Source: Thermomucor indicae-seudaticae | Lineage: Eukaryota; Mucoromycota; Mucoromycetes; Mucorales; Lichtheimiaceae | Assembly: GCA_000787465.1 (NCBI GenBank) | Contig: JSYX01000088.1 | Location: 1-64,000, forward strand | Direction of reading: 5' to 3' | Length of the DNA: 64,000 nt | Part shown: positions 36,801-47,900 of the stretch, in pieces | Layout: each line of letters begins with the position of its first letter | How positions within the stretch are numbered: position 1 is the first letter of the stretch | Made by a program: the position numbers and the translations under genes | The notes under the pieces: model-generated | What the model saw: the letters and a program-made list of their open reading frames with translations, nothing else | Database searches by the model: none | Told to the model about the DNA's origin: nothing

Positions 36801-36994
36801 AAGACTTGGTCGCCCAACAAAATGTGGTCTTCCTTTGAAAACGTAATCCATTCACGACAATTCTTGGATTTCTCCTCATCCAAAAGTGGCCTGACACGCA
36901 ATGCCACTCTTAAGTTGTTAACATGTTGGAATCAGTGCACTTTCTTTGTCAGCATTGCAATGCCCTTGCCCAACCTAACAGCAGTCGTCACCAT
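33816..36994 (-). CDS. Kinesin-4-like protein with degenerate motor core
   Basis: Microtubule-associated protein related to KIF4/KIF21. Nine exons (36994-36975, 36908-36711, 36642-36616, 36552-36484, 36453-36024, 35965-35193, 35133-35089, 35025-34848, 34775-33816) give 899 aa in one frame. The start [16 protein letters not shown] is typical of kinesin-4. The P-loop [12 protein letters not shown] is intact, split from ENVTVLAYG by an intron. Downstream, switch I (family SSRSH) reads LFSGSHGIF, and switch II (DLAGSE) reads DLAAPEG and is followed directly by [16 protein letters not shown], so the LKEGININRGL segment is missing. [18 protein letters not shown] and [11 protein letters not shown] are kept. 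A long coiled coil (exon 9, residues about 650-860) ends like KIF4, with ALTAQMRQL-like spacing and [13 protein letters not shown]. Exon 6 to 7 uses a weak gtccga donor. It may bind microtubules without normal ATPase cycling. Confidence 0.85.
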
Positions 36995-37523
36995 TTCTCC
37001 AAGGCACAAGTTGCGAATAAGGGTGCTTGTTTTGTTGCCAACTTTCTGGTTCAATTTTCGTCACCGCTTTCAATTTGATGTCAGCAACAATATCAAGGTT
37101 GGCGTTTTTCCAAGCACAGAGAGAGAGAATCTTTTTGGTAATAATTGCTATGGATCAAATGACAATGTACATCAATCAGCGATGGATAGTCATGGCAAAT
37201 GTGTGTGGCTGTATATCTCATCTATCGAAACATTCTGTGCATGGTGGAACAGTTTTAGATTTTGCCTTCGCCTAATCAACCGGTATGCATTCCACGTGGA
37301 ATTCAACTTTCTCACTCGCTCTCTCTTTGTATCATGCAAAGGGACGGAGTCTCATAAGGAAATATATTTCTAGTCGCGTGGATAGATGAAACCCCATTCG
37401 GAAGATCGACGGAAAACGGCTATTTTTCTGTGTAACAAATCATTGGAGGCGAGGTTCCAGGCCCTCATCCATGGGTCCCTTAATGGATCGGGGCATCATG
37501 CCGAAAAATACCTCACTGGACGA
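36995..37523. other. Divergent promoter region, kinesin and small orphan gene
   Basis: No gene was recognised. The long plus ORF covering 36822-37373 overlaps kinesin exon 1-2 in antisense and has no motif. Confidence 0.45.
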
Positions 37524-37533
37524 CTATATAAAT
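37524..37533 (+). promoter_or_regulatory. TATA box of small orphan gene
   Basis: ctatataaat lies 70-80 bp before the ATG at 37602, with a CT-rich initiator-like stretch (ttccccctttcttctac) between them. Confidence 0.65.
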
Positions 37534-37601
37534 TACGCCATGCTCCTGTTCACCCTTTCCCCCTTTCTTCTACTTTTCTTTTCCACACTTCAACAACAAC
37601 A

Positions 37602-37967
37602 ATGCTTGCCAGTTCAACAATGATGTTTGACGCTCGTCCCAATAACAATGCTGCTCGTCGTACTTCATTTTCGTCATTTGTTCGCCACTTGTTTCTACTC
37701 ATGACACGTCATCATACCGACGACGACGACGACGACAACAAAAAGTCACCTTCGTCTACTACGACTCCGAGTGACGACGAATTGTTCCGGATCGCTGAAG
37801 AGGAAGCAAGGAAACATGGCAGTCTCTTCTTGGAAATGTATATTTCGTTTCCAGCGCTTGATGATCCTGAATCCGAAACCAATTCAATTAATCATTGCTC
37901 TTCTTCGGCTGCCATCGCTTCCCAACAACAACAACAGAGCAACTTTATGGTTGGCTCGATCTGCTGA
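37602..37967 (+). CDS. Small uncharacterised Ser/Asp/Gln-rich protein
   Basis: Intronless ORF of 121 aa with a well-placed TATA box, a CAACAACA context before the ATG and AT-rich 3' flank (aataaagctt near 38229). I do not recognise it. It begins MLASSTMMFDARPNNNAARR, has a short hydrophobic piece (FVRHLFLLM), a run of Asp, a charged helix (SDDELFRIAEEEARKHGSLF) and a Ser/Gln tail. The frame stays open upstream to 37386, but that part spans the TATA box and is taken as untranslated. It could be a stress or developmental small protein; no function is assigned. Confidence 0.55.
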   Translation: MLASSTMMFDARPNNNAARRTSFSSFVRHLFLLMTRHHTDDDDDDNKKSPSSTTTPSDDELFRIAEEEARKHGSLFLEMYISFPALDDPESETNSINHCSSSAAIASQQQQQSNFMVGSIC

Positions 37968-38483
37968 ATGATACCCTCAGGCCGGCGCCTCGACAGCAAT
38001 ACGGAGTTGGCCTTCCCCTTGTGTAAATTCGGTTGCAAATACTTTATACAATTACCCTTTATTATTGTCGCAAAAAGTCCTCACCCGCTAGCCCTTTTCC
38101 TTACAACATATGTACAGTTTTTTTCCTTTTTCCCCGCTTGGCGCGAGTGGTGAGGCAGTCTAGTTGGTTTATCTTATGGGAAAGAGAGATTTCTCTCTCT
38201 CTTCAATGTATGCATGTAAAACAATAGCAATAAAGCTTATACCCGCAGTAGTACTTGTATAAATTTACCCTTTACTTGTTGATCATTTCCCAGGTCCTGC
38301 GGCTTGGCGACTCGAACGAAGTACAAGGATGCAAAAGTACCCCCTTGCTTTTTTCCCTGGTCACCCAAACCACTTTCTTTTGTCCGATCTGCAGCTCCCT
38401 CCATCTGTCCAAATTAAGAACGGACTCTTTTAGATTAAGCCAAGAAGTGTGTGTGTATGTGTGCATGTGTAATAATGGCGTTT
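37968..38483. other. Convergent 3' flanks of the small orphan and STOML2
   Basis: AT-rich, with polyadenylation-like aataaa at 38228-38233 and alternating gtgtgt sequence near 38449-38470. No gene was seen. Confidence 0.5.
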
Positions 38484-40074
38484 CTATAAATCGCGTGGTT
38501 CTTCAAAGGATGATTTACGTTCTGCTGCTTCCACCATATCCTTGGTCATTTCATCCTTGACATTGTGCTCCTTGGCTTCAATTTCCTTGGGTTTCTCACT
38601 AGTAGTATTTGGCTTGTTGATCGTCTTGTAGATGGACAAGGCCTAAAAGTTTGCATTGTTTTAGTTTCCTTCACAATAGTAACGGTCAGTGAGAAAGAGA
38701 TGATTACCTGAGCAACCATGGAAGCAGCATCGTTTGCCGCTGCCGGAACAATCATGGTTGTACCTTCCTTTGCCATCTTGCCAAAGGCCTCCACATACTT
38801 TTCGGCTACAGCCATCGATACTGCATCTTTGCCGTGGCTACGAGCAATGGCCATCGCCACCTTTTCGATACCCTTGGCTGAGGCTTCTGCACGTAAGAGA
38901 ATGGCCTCTGCCTCACCCGCCGCACGGTTAATCTGTTCCGCCTTCTCTGCCTCTGAAGCTAAAATCGTAGCTTGCTTCCGACCCTCAGCCACGTTAATGG
39001 CAGCCTGTCTGGCACCTGATTGACACGTGTTAATAGTCTTCTAGTGATTGTCATTATTCTATCTAACCTTCGGACTCCAAGATTTGCGCCCTTTTGGTCC
39101 GTTCTGCGGATACTTGCTGATGCATTGATTCCACCACCTTGGCAGGTGGATGAATGTCACCTATAAACCGGAGAAGGTTACCACGCCCGTGTAGTAAAGT
39201 CTCGCTGATAAAGACGTACGGATTTCATATCGAAGACATCGGATACCCCAGTCCTCGGCTGCAGAGTTGATAGCGTACACAATGTTGGCGTTCAGGTGAG
39301 CACGCTCTGCCAATGTACGGTCAAGCGTCATCTGACCAATTTCAGCACGCATGGTGGTTTGTGCCAACTGTGTAATTGCAAATTCAGCGTCCTCCACGCC
39401 GTACGACGCCTGTTCTTGCATGATTAGCCCGAAACTCTCTGCATATCTTTTCCGTGTTGTTACCTTGAATGGATCAATGATGCGGTAATAAAGAACACCG
39501 TCAAGCTCCAGAGTTACGTTGTCTACATGGACAAATGATTGGCGACGAGTCTCATATGGAGAGATAAAAAAGACAAGGTACCTTGCGTAATCGCACTCTG
39601 ACTTGGAACTTCAATGGCTGTTTCTTTAAGACTTTTTACATACTTGATGCGATCAATAATAGGCGCTAGGATGTTGAGACCAGGTTCGAGTACTCGGTGG
39701 AATTTTCCCATGCGTTCCACGATCCATGCTTCTTGCTGTGGGACAAACTTGATGATCTGTATATAAACAGCATCAGTATAAAGTTCTCCAGCTGCGCGCG
39801 CGATTCAATTACCGTGTTGCGAGGTAACGATTTCCGTTCTGTTCCATAAGAGTCGTAATCGCTATTGTAGCCGTAACCGCTGTAGGCTGCCACGCGTCGA
39901 GTCGTTACCACCTAAAACGGGCTTTGTTTGAGTAAGCGATGACGCAAGAACGCCGAATGCCCGGATCGCGTTTCTATACTTTACTCTCAAGGCAACATTT
40001 CGTCGGATATCATTCAATGGACGTGTTGTGGCAAGCGTAAGGAATCGAATTCGTGAAGCGGACTGCATTTCCAA
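38484..40074 (-). CDS. STOML2: Stomatin-like protein 2, mitochondrial
   Basis: Inner-membrane scaffold of the SPFH/prohibitin superfamily that organises cardiolipin-rich domains and protease complexes in mitochondria. Eight minus-strand exons (40074-39985, 39911-39813, 39756-39582, 39522-39464, 39409-39220, 39160-39068, 39015-38708, 38642-38484) give 390 aa. The N-terminus is basic and Ser/Thr-rich with few acids, fitting a targeting peptide. Then follow [55 protein letters not shown] and [16 protein letters not shown], all close to animal SLP2. The [17 protein letters not shown] coiled coil appears as [20 protein letters not shown]. The end is a short charged tail. In contrast to plasma-membrane stomatins there is no N-terminal hydrophobic hairpin. 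Confidence 0.95.
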
Positions 40075-40884
40075 TTTGTGCGTGTGTGTTAGGTAAAGAG
40101 GTCAAGGGGTGCCACTCGAGCAGCGGGGACCGAAATTCGGCAGTGCCGTGTTCGCCTGGTATCGTTAAGCAGAACAAAGAGATAGCCTTTGTTTAGCAGA
40201 TTGTACGTCACAGGAACACTTGCTATCTGTGTTAATGATGATCCTTGATCATAGCTTACTGATCCTGATGCATTGACTAAAAGTTGTATCAATTTTCATG
40301 CATCAGTATGTGTTCCGAACTCAACAAAAACACAAAGATCATCCGGTAAGTAAAGCAAACATAAGCCCTTCGGTTTTATTTCAGTGCGTATGCTAATGGT
40401 TTGACTGCATTATACAGTCTTTCTTCTACATATTAACTATAACTTCATATGCTGATATTCAACGAGAGAGTACTTTCTATGCAGAATGAGGTTCTACCCA
40501 TACCGGGCGTTGTCGGATACAAAGCGACTTTGTGCGAAATTGAGGGACCCAGCGAGCCATACAGTAACTGAAATCACAGGGACTAATTTGATCCGGTACT
40601 GTGCCTGTCCACAAGCATTCCTCTTTTTGAGATGCGCTCCTTTGCGCCATACAACATTATAGACAGAATCTTCAATTACTCTTGCACAGTACTCTTCATT
40701 GCATGGTCCTTGGCTAAAGAAACAGCACAATTCAACTTTCGTTCATGCAAATTATATTCCGTCGAAACGTGGAGTCCCCGCAAAGTAAATCACGTAAGCA
40801 GCAATTGGCCTGTCAGGAACTGACAGGTGCCGCCTGAGTCTTATGTAAACAGAATTACCATTGAACATCCGACCCATTTAAAGT
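40075..40884. other. Divergent promoter region of STOML2 and acyl-CoA oxidase
   Basis: An 810-bp region between the two divergent start codons. Small ORFs have no motif. It contains the CTGTCA palindrome listed separately, 58 bp before the acyl-CoA oxidase ATG. Confidence 0.5.
40809..40827. repeat. CCTGTCA inverted repeat upstream of acyl-CoA oxidase
   Basis: Perfect 7-nt arms cctgtca and tgacagg with the spacer ggaac. The symmetry and location suggest a dimeric transcription-factor site. TGACAG is also the core recognised by TALE homeodomain proteins, but no factor can be named from sequence. Confidence 0.6.
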
Positions 40885-43307
40885 ATGACAGATCCGATTG
40901 CCCCGCTTTTCCTTCATCCTTTAATGTCCTCGTCTTTCGATAATAACGTGCCGACCAGGTTTCCCAACTTGCCGCCGAAGGCACCAGGAGGCGACCTCTT
41001 GTTGGCCGAAGAACGAGCCAAAGCCACCTTTGACGTGAAGGAACTCTCAAAGTTCATGTACACCGAGGAATGGCTCAACAAGATGTACAAAGTCCTTGAC
41101 GTCCTGGAATCCGAACCCGCCTTTGACAAGTCGGACAGGTACTTTCAGAGTCGCAAAGAAAGAATTGCTTCTTCACTGTGGAAAGATAAACGACTGGTTG
41201 AACTCGTAAAGTAAGCTTCCATCTTTTTAAAATATGGAATATGGTATGCTAATATCGCTGTATATAGAGAACACAATTGGGATGAAACTGAAACTTCGAT
41301 AGCAAACTTTCTGTACGATCAATCCACTCCGGTAACGTTCTTATCACCTAAACATGGATCAATTGGGTCTCATTCTTATACAACAACAGTTTACATTGCA
41401 TTATCAAATGTTCATTCCGACATTAAAGAACCAGACGACCGAAGAACAGAAGAAACTGTTCCTAGAACCTGCGCTGAAACACCATATCATTGGTTGCTAT
41501 GCACAGACTGAGGTAAAGAACAACAAGAGCGGAAAAGTGCCTTGATGGAATAAGCTGACATGTATGGAAAAGATCGGCCATGGCTCCAATGTGCAGGGAC
41601 TGGAAACCACTGCCACCTACATTAACGAAACCAACGAATTCGAGATCCACTCTCCTTCGCTGACAGCCGCCAAGTGGTGGATCGGCGGTCTTGGCAAAGC
41701 CGCGACGCATGCTATTGTGATGGCGAGACTGATCTTGAACGGCAAGGACTATGGTCCGCATCCATTCTGTGTTCAGATCCGTAGTTTAGAAGACCATCGC
41801 CCGCTCAAGGGCATTACTGTCGGTGACATTGGCCCCAAGTTTGGTTTCAACTCGGTCGATAACGGGTTCATCATGTTTGATCACTATCGCGTGCCGCACA
41901 TTTCGTTCCTGGCAAAGTACTCGCAAGTCATACCGGGCACCGGTGAATACGTCAAGCCTCCAAATGCAAAGCTGTCCTATGGCACAATGGTTTATGTCCG
42001 TGCCAACATTGTCATGGGTAAGTTCAATGTGTCATTATAATAATGTAAAGAAAAGAAACTGACAAAGGAAAAAGGTGTCCGACTTGCTATCGCCAAGGCA
42101 GTGACCATCGCCACTCGATACTCTGCCGTTCGTCGCCAGTTCGTCGACGCAAGTGATCCACGCAAATGGAACAACCAGGTGATCGAAACACCCGTGCTAG
42201 ATTACACCATGCAGCGATATCGGTTGCTCCCGACCATCGCTACGGCTTATGCTTGCTTCTTTACGGCCCGCGAAATGTTCCGTCTTTACAACCTGAATCA
42301 GGAAGAAATGGCCAAAGGCAACTTTAACTTGCTGGCTGATTTGCATGCCAGCTCGTCGGGTCTAAAGAGCTTGACGACGACCATGGCTGTCGAGGCCATT
42401 GAAGACTGCCGACGTGCATGCGGTGGTCACGGTTATAGCATGTTTTCTGGTCTAGGCCAGTTTTACCAAGATTACCTGCCCAATGTTACTGTAAGTTTTC
42501 GCCAAAAAAAAAGAAAGATCCACCTACTAATGATGGCAATAGTGGGAAGGTGATAATTACATCCTGACGCAACAGACAGCTCGCTACTTGCTCAAGACAT
42601 ACCGCAACGTGGTAGCCGGCAAGGCCGTGCCATCCGAATACAACCAGACAATCACTTACCTCAGCCAGTACTTGCAAGACCCCCGAGCCAAATGCCCAGC
42701 TACCTCTGCGACCGATTTCATGAACCCTGAACTCATTCTTTCCGCGTTCGGTTTCCGGGCCGCTTACGGTATCGCGCAAGCGGCCGAGCTCATTGACCGC
42801 CAGGGCCGATCATGGAACTCCATGTTGGTCGAAATCAACCGTATTTCGCGTGCGCACTGTCAATACATGCTTGTGCGCAACTTTATCGTTTCGCTGCAGA
42901 ACGACGAGACCCTGGCGAAACCCGAGATGCGGCCGATCCTCCTCGTACTCCGTACGCTGGCTGCCCTGTTTGCACTGTACACCATGGAAAAGGAGTTGGC
43001 GGAATTCTTGACCTCGGGTTACCTGTCGCCCGAGCAAACGGGTTTGCTCAAGCAGCAAGTGATTGCCCTGCTCGACCAGGTGCGTCCAAATGCTGTCGCT
43101 CTGGTGGACGCATTTGCTTTACCAGACTATTACCTCCATTCCGCATTGGGCCGATACGATGGCAAAGTGTACGAGGCTTACACCAAGATGGCAGAACGCG
43201 AACCACTCAACCAGACCTTGGTTGTTGATGGATACGAACAGTTTATCAAGCCTTTGGTGCATGATGGTCTCAAGGCTGCCGGCAGCTTCCAAGTGGCAAA
43301 GATCTAG
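40885..43307 (+). CDS. Peroxisomal acyl-CoA oxidase
   Basis: First step of peroxisomal beta-oxidation: FAD-dependent oxidation of acyl-CoA to trans-2-enoyl-CoA with H2O2 release. Six exons (40885-41210, 41268-41331, 41390-41512, 41573-42017, 42075-42490, 42543-43307) give 712 aa, the usual ACOX length. Recognisable blocks are LHYQMFIPTL, IGCYAQTEIGHGSNVQGLET, the TAAKWWIGGLGK segment, FCVQIRSLEDHRPL, DHYRVPHISFL, CRRACGGHGYS and WEGDNYILTQQTARYL. The C-terminus is FQVAKI, which is not a standard SKL-type peroxisomal signal, so import may use an internal region as reported for some fungal oxidases, or a weak PTS1. The last exon is long and codon-biased. Exon 2 encodes only 21 residues. Confidence 0.95.
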
Positions 43308-43412
43308 TAGAAATCTGTATACAACATATTCATATACCTTCTTTTTTGTAGATTTTATCTGTAGAGTAATAACCAAGAACTTTCTTTTGCGTTTTTTGTT
43401 CAAATAAACCAT

Positions 43413-43434
43413 CTGTCAAGGACCTACTTGACAG
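43413..43434. repeat. CTGTCAAG inverted repeat downstream of acyl-CoA oxidase
   Basis: Perfect 8-nt arms ctgtcaag and cttgacag around gaccta, about 105 bp after the stop codon and just after an aataaa signal at 43403-43408. It could form an RNA hairpin at the 3' end or be a protein-binding site like the related palindrome at 40809. Confidence 0.6.
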
Positions 43435-43563
43435 ACTCTGCATAATTTACATAAGTACTTCAGGCTTTATTTACATTTGGAACAAGTACTTTGGTTATAT
43501 ACAGCAGAAACTAAAAGCTACTGCTAGGAAATATAGGAAGCAAGTCAACTTACGGAGGTTAAC

Positions 43564-44753
43564 TCAGTATGCATGGGGATTGGGAGTGCCAGCATACGGG
43601 TTGGGTGTGTTTGCAGCGTGAGGGTTAGGAGTACCAGAATGGGATCGCTTCAAGTAATGATCCGCTTGGTATCCCAACATGTCAGCAGCAAGCTCTATAA
43701 TAAATAAAAGGGTCAGAAGATCCCCAAAGTAATATGCATGATCAGCTAACGCTTACCGTGTGCCAAACCATAATCAACATCAAGAATCTCGCAAACTTCA
43801 CTGATAGGCACTTCCTCATCAGTATATTGGGCTGCTAGCACAAGTGCAGCAGCGGCAAGAACGTTTCCTCTGTACATGAGAGAAAACGGAGCGCCCATGC
43901 TACAAATAGGTATGAACAATCATCTGCTTACTACAAACAAATGCAACGTCACACATACCTCTGATAAAGCAACATCCAAGCCCGGCGCAAGCATAAAGGC
44001 GAAACTAGTCAGGAGAATGATGAATACCTTGCTCGGTGCGAGCTCTGGGCTGTCCGCTTACTGTTATGAGCCTCGAGCTCACAGAGGTACGCCTGAGGGT
44101 GGTCAATCGTCATGTCAAAGCACACAGTCTCCAACAGAATCAGTTCATTGCAAAGCACCGTATCTTGCCACTTGATAAAGTCCTTGGAGTTCTCATCCAA
44201 CTGCAACTTGTCATTCTTCTGAGCTTTTTGAGCGCACGCAGTCACGAGATCCTTCATGCGCCGGGCTGACTCTTCCACCTTGGTCGCCAGATAAAGACAA
44301 GTTGCAGCCATGTCCTATCAAGGCAAATCTCTTAATTAGCCCACTCATTTGCCTTTTTTATCTAGTGTGGGAAAAATACTCACGTAGACATGAAATCGCT
44401 TCATGGACTGCCTCATGTAGAAGCGGTGGAACAAGGTGGTTGCAGTGGAAGAAACAATCACAGGACTACAGGGAGTCAACTCGGTACGTAGACGCGTCAA
44501 GAAAAGGCATGGAAGGCTTACAGATTCAACTTCGCAGCAACAGCTAAAATGTAATGACAGCCTTTGGTTCTGTCCATACGCTCCTGTTCGGGGGTAATAC
44601 CATCAGCAATGCTGGGTGTGTCAAGCAGCTCATCAGCAGTAAAGATCCACTAGTTGGGCTTCAATCAGCAATGATTGCACGCTCGGAGAAATGATCAGTG
44701 CTACTTACTTGAGAATCAGCATCGTCGCTTTCAAATGGCATTTGGAAAACCAT
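43564..44753 (-). CDS. Cyclin of the transcriptional-CDK type (K/T/Ctk2/Pch1-like)
   Basis: Regulatory subunit for a CDK9- or CDK12-type kinase that phosphorylates the RNA polymerase II tail. Seven minus-strand exons (44753-44709, 44649-44522, 44465-44384, 44314-44062, 44004-43959, 43899-43757, 43694-43564) give 275 aa. The first cyclin fold shows WIFTADELLDTPSIADGI, FHRFYMRQSMKRFHVYDMAA and TCLYLATKVEESARRMKDLV. LLETVCFDMTIDHP begins the second half, followed by RRAWMLLYQRSMG and the second fold LAAAALVLAAQYTD. These segments resemble cyclin K/T and fungal Pch1/Ctk2; I cannot separate these subfamilies by eye. The C-terminus ends in three near-repeats, GTPNPHA, NTPNPYA and GTPNPHAY, each with a Thr-Pro site. 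A possible alternative start is Met5. Confidence 0.88.
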
Positions 44754-44999
44754 TGTTGAGTTGAGTGAAAGAAAAGTGGCGGACGCTGTTGTGTGTTGCG
44801 CTATTTAAATCTCCGTTTTGGATTTCCGTTTCGGTTGCTACGTTGCGGACCTTGCCCTGTCCCTCTCTTTTCTCTTCCCTCTCTCTGTCCACCTTTTTCT
44901 TGCAAGGAACCGAACGCGCGCCTTTTTCTTTCGACTGAGAGCAACGCAAAGAGGAGAACTCACGAAAGAAGAGAACAAAACGAAACAAACCCAGTGGCA
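44754..44999. promoter_or_regulatory. Divergent promoter shared by the cyclin and myosin V genes
   Basis: Only 246 bp separate the two ATGs. A tatttaaat element lies at 44811-44819 and a long CT-rich tract at 44866-44900, which may serve as the myosin core promoter. Confidence 0.5.
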
Positions 45000-47900
45000 A
45001 TGACAACGGCTCGTCAAGCGGTTGAAGTCTATACCAAAGGAACCAAGGCTTGGTTCCCGGATAAGGTCGAAGCCTGGGTCTCCACGACCTGTGTCTCGAG
45101 TACCATTGACGACAATAAAGTGCGACTTGTATTCGAGGGCGATAACGATGGACAGGTATGGTTCTTTATGAAACATCATGTGAAACCGTAAGGGCGGACC
45201 TGATTCGTTCGCAAAAAAGGAATACGTGTTCGAATCCACCTTGGCCGAGATCGAAAAGAATGGCGGTTCAGCCTTGCCACCGCTAAGAAATCCACCGAAA
45301 ATGGAGTATACTGATGATTTGACAAACCTCAGTCATCTGAACGAACCTGCAGGTACATGTCCATTCGCTTCTATGCCGCCCTCTGAACTCACGCTTGCTT
45401 GTTCCAGTGCTCAACACGATCCGCACGCGATATATGCAACATCTCATCTATACCTATTCTGGTATCGTGCTGATCGCCGTGAATCCTTTCGATCGTGTGG
45501 CTCTGTACGACCCTGATATTGTTCAGCAATACTCTGGTAAACGTCGAGGAGAACTCGAACCTCATCTTTTTGCTATTGCCGAAGACGCGTATCGATGTAT
45601 GATTCGTGAACAAATGAACCAGACGATTGTCGTTTCAGGAGAAAGGTGCGCGCTTTCTATGGGTTTTGGAAAGAGAACTTCTGTTGTATTTATCGTTCGG
45701 ATTCTATAGTGGTGCTGGTAAAACGGTCAGTGCGAAATACATTATGCGATACTTTGCCACCGCAGACGATCAGGAATCCGTCGGAAAAAAGAAAAAGTCG
45801 AGTGGCGGCATGACAGAAGTAGAAGAACAGATCTTAGGTACGACACAATTGCACTTCTTTGTTATTATTCCAGTGGTGTGCGTGCACTTATATCTTTAAA
45901 CCTCAGCTACCAATCCTATCATGGAAGCGTTTGGTAACGCCAAGACGACGCGTAACGATAACAGTTCTCGGTTCGGAAAATACATTGAGATCCAGTTTGA
46001 CGATGGAGCCAACATTATCGGTGCAAAGATTCGTACTTATCTGCTGGAGCGATCACGATTGATCTTTCAACCACCAACCGAGAGAAATTATCACATCTTT
46101 TATCAGGTAATCATAGTAACAAACAGCTGGGTAAGAGGGCAGGATTGACAGAGGGATATACATAGCTTTGTGCTGGTGCGCCATCATCTGAAAAGAAGGA
46201 ATACGAACTCGGTGATTACACGAGCTTCCATTACCTGAACCAAAGTGGAACTGGCACGATTCCAGGAGTAGATGATGCAGCCGAATTTGAAGTCACCCAA
46301 CGCGCTCTGTCCACCGTCGGTTTATCAGTCCAGTTACAGTGGAAGATCTTTCGGCTGTTATCAGCACTGTTGCATATCGGTAATATTCAGATTACCGGAC
46401 GTGGCGACGCAATGCTATCCGAGAACGACCCAGCCTTGCTGACCGCCACCAAATTAATGGGTATCAATGCGACAGAATTCAGAAAGTGGATCGTACGCAA
46501 ACAAATCGTCACTCGGTCAGAAAAGATCGTCACGAACTTGACGCCAGCCCAAGCCCACGTTGTCAAGGACTCGGTCGCGAAATACGTCTATGCCAATCTG
46601 TTCGATTGGCTGGTCGGTGTCATCAACGATAGCTTGTCTTGCCCTGAAGCCGACAAGGTGGCCACGTTTATCGGTGTGTTGGATATTTACGGTTTCGAGC
46701 ACTTTAAAAAGAATTCCTTTGAACAATTCTGTATCAACTATGCCAACGAAAAATTACAACAACAAGTAAGATTGCACACGGCTCGATTGCATACCACTTA
46801 TTCTAACCTGCTGTGTTATATAGTTCAATCAACACGTTTTCAAACTGGAACAAGAAGAATATGTTCGCGAAAAGATCAATTGGAGTTTCATTGAGTTTAG
46901 CGATAACCAGAAATGTATCGAATTGATCGAAGGACGGATCGGTATCTTGTCACTATTGGATGAGGTAACGGAAAGAAGTGGCATTGATCATTTATGGGCT
47001 GCTTATTGCTTTCATTCAACCTAGGAATCTCGTCTTCCGGCAGGCTCGGATCAGGGATTTGTTCAAAAGCTCTACTCTAGCTTTTCCACTCCAGAGTTCA
47101 AGAACTACTTTAAGAAACCGCGGTTTTCGAATAGTGCATTCACGATTGCTCACTATGCCCATGATGTCCAGTACGAAGCAGAAAACTTTTTGGACAAGAA
47201 CAAGGACACTGTACCGGATGAGCATTTATCTTTGCTCCAGAGCTCGGATTTCGATTTCTTGACGGACGTCTTGGAGAAAGCGGCTGCCAGCAACCCTGCA
47301 CCAGCGGTAACTATCCCCGTTTTAGTAGTCAAGTATCCGAGTGCTAAATGAAGCTTACTTCGTTTTAGAGTGAAAACAAGCGCATGAGCATGATGCTTCG
47401 AAAGCCAACACTCGGTTCCATTTTCAAGGTAAACAAATCTTGCAAAGTGATAAAAGATAAAGAGCCACTAAAGATGGACTATATAAACAGGCATCGCTGA
47501 TTAACCTGATGGATACCATTGGCAACACCAATGTGCATTATATCCGCTGTATCAAGCCCAACGAAGCCAAGGTCGCTTGGGAATTCGAGCCCAACATGGT
47601 GCTCTCCCAACTACGAGCATGCGGTGTCCTGGAGACAATCCGCATTAGTTGCGCCGGTTACCCGTCGCGATGGACATTTGAAGAATTCGCCGACCGCTAC
47701 TATGCCCTTGTTCCCTCCAAATACTGGGACGCCAAGGCCAACCCGGACATGTCGCAGCTCTGCTCCATTATCCTGGACTCCTGCATTAAGGACAAGGACA
47801 AGTATCAAGTCGGCACCACAAAGATCTTTTTCCGTGCAGGACAGGTAAACAAGTCCTATGCGTCTTGATTTATTGTCACCTCCCAATAACGTCTTTTCTC

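Noticed and set aside
36822..37373. Plus-strand ORF of 183 codons
   Set aside because: Antisense to kinesin exons 1-2; no motif and low-complexity residues.
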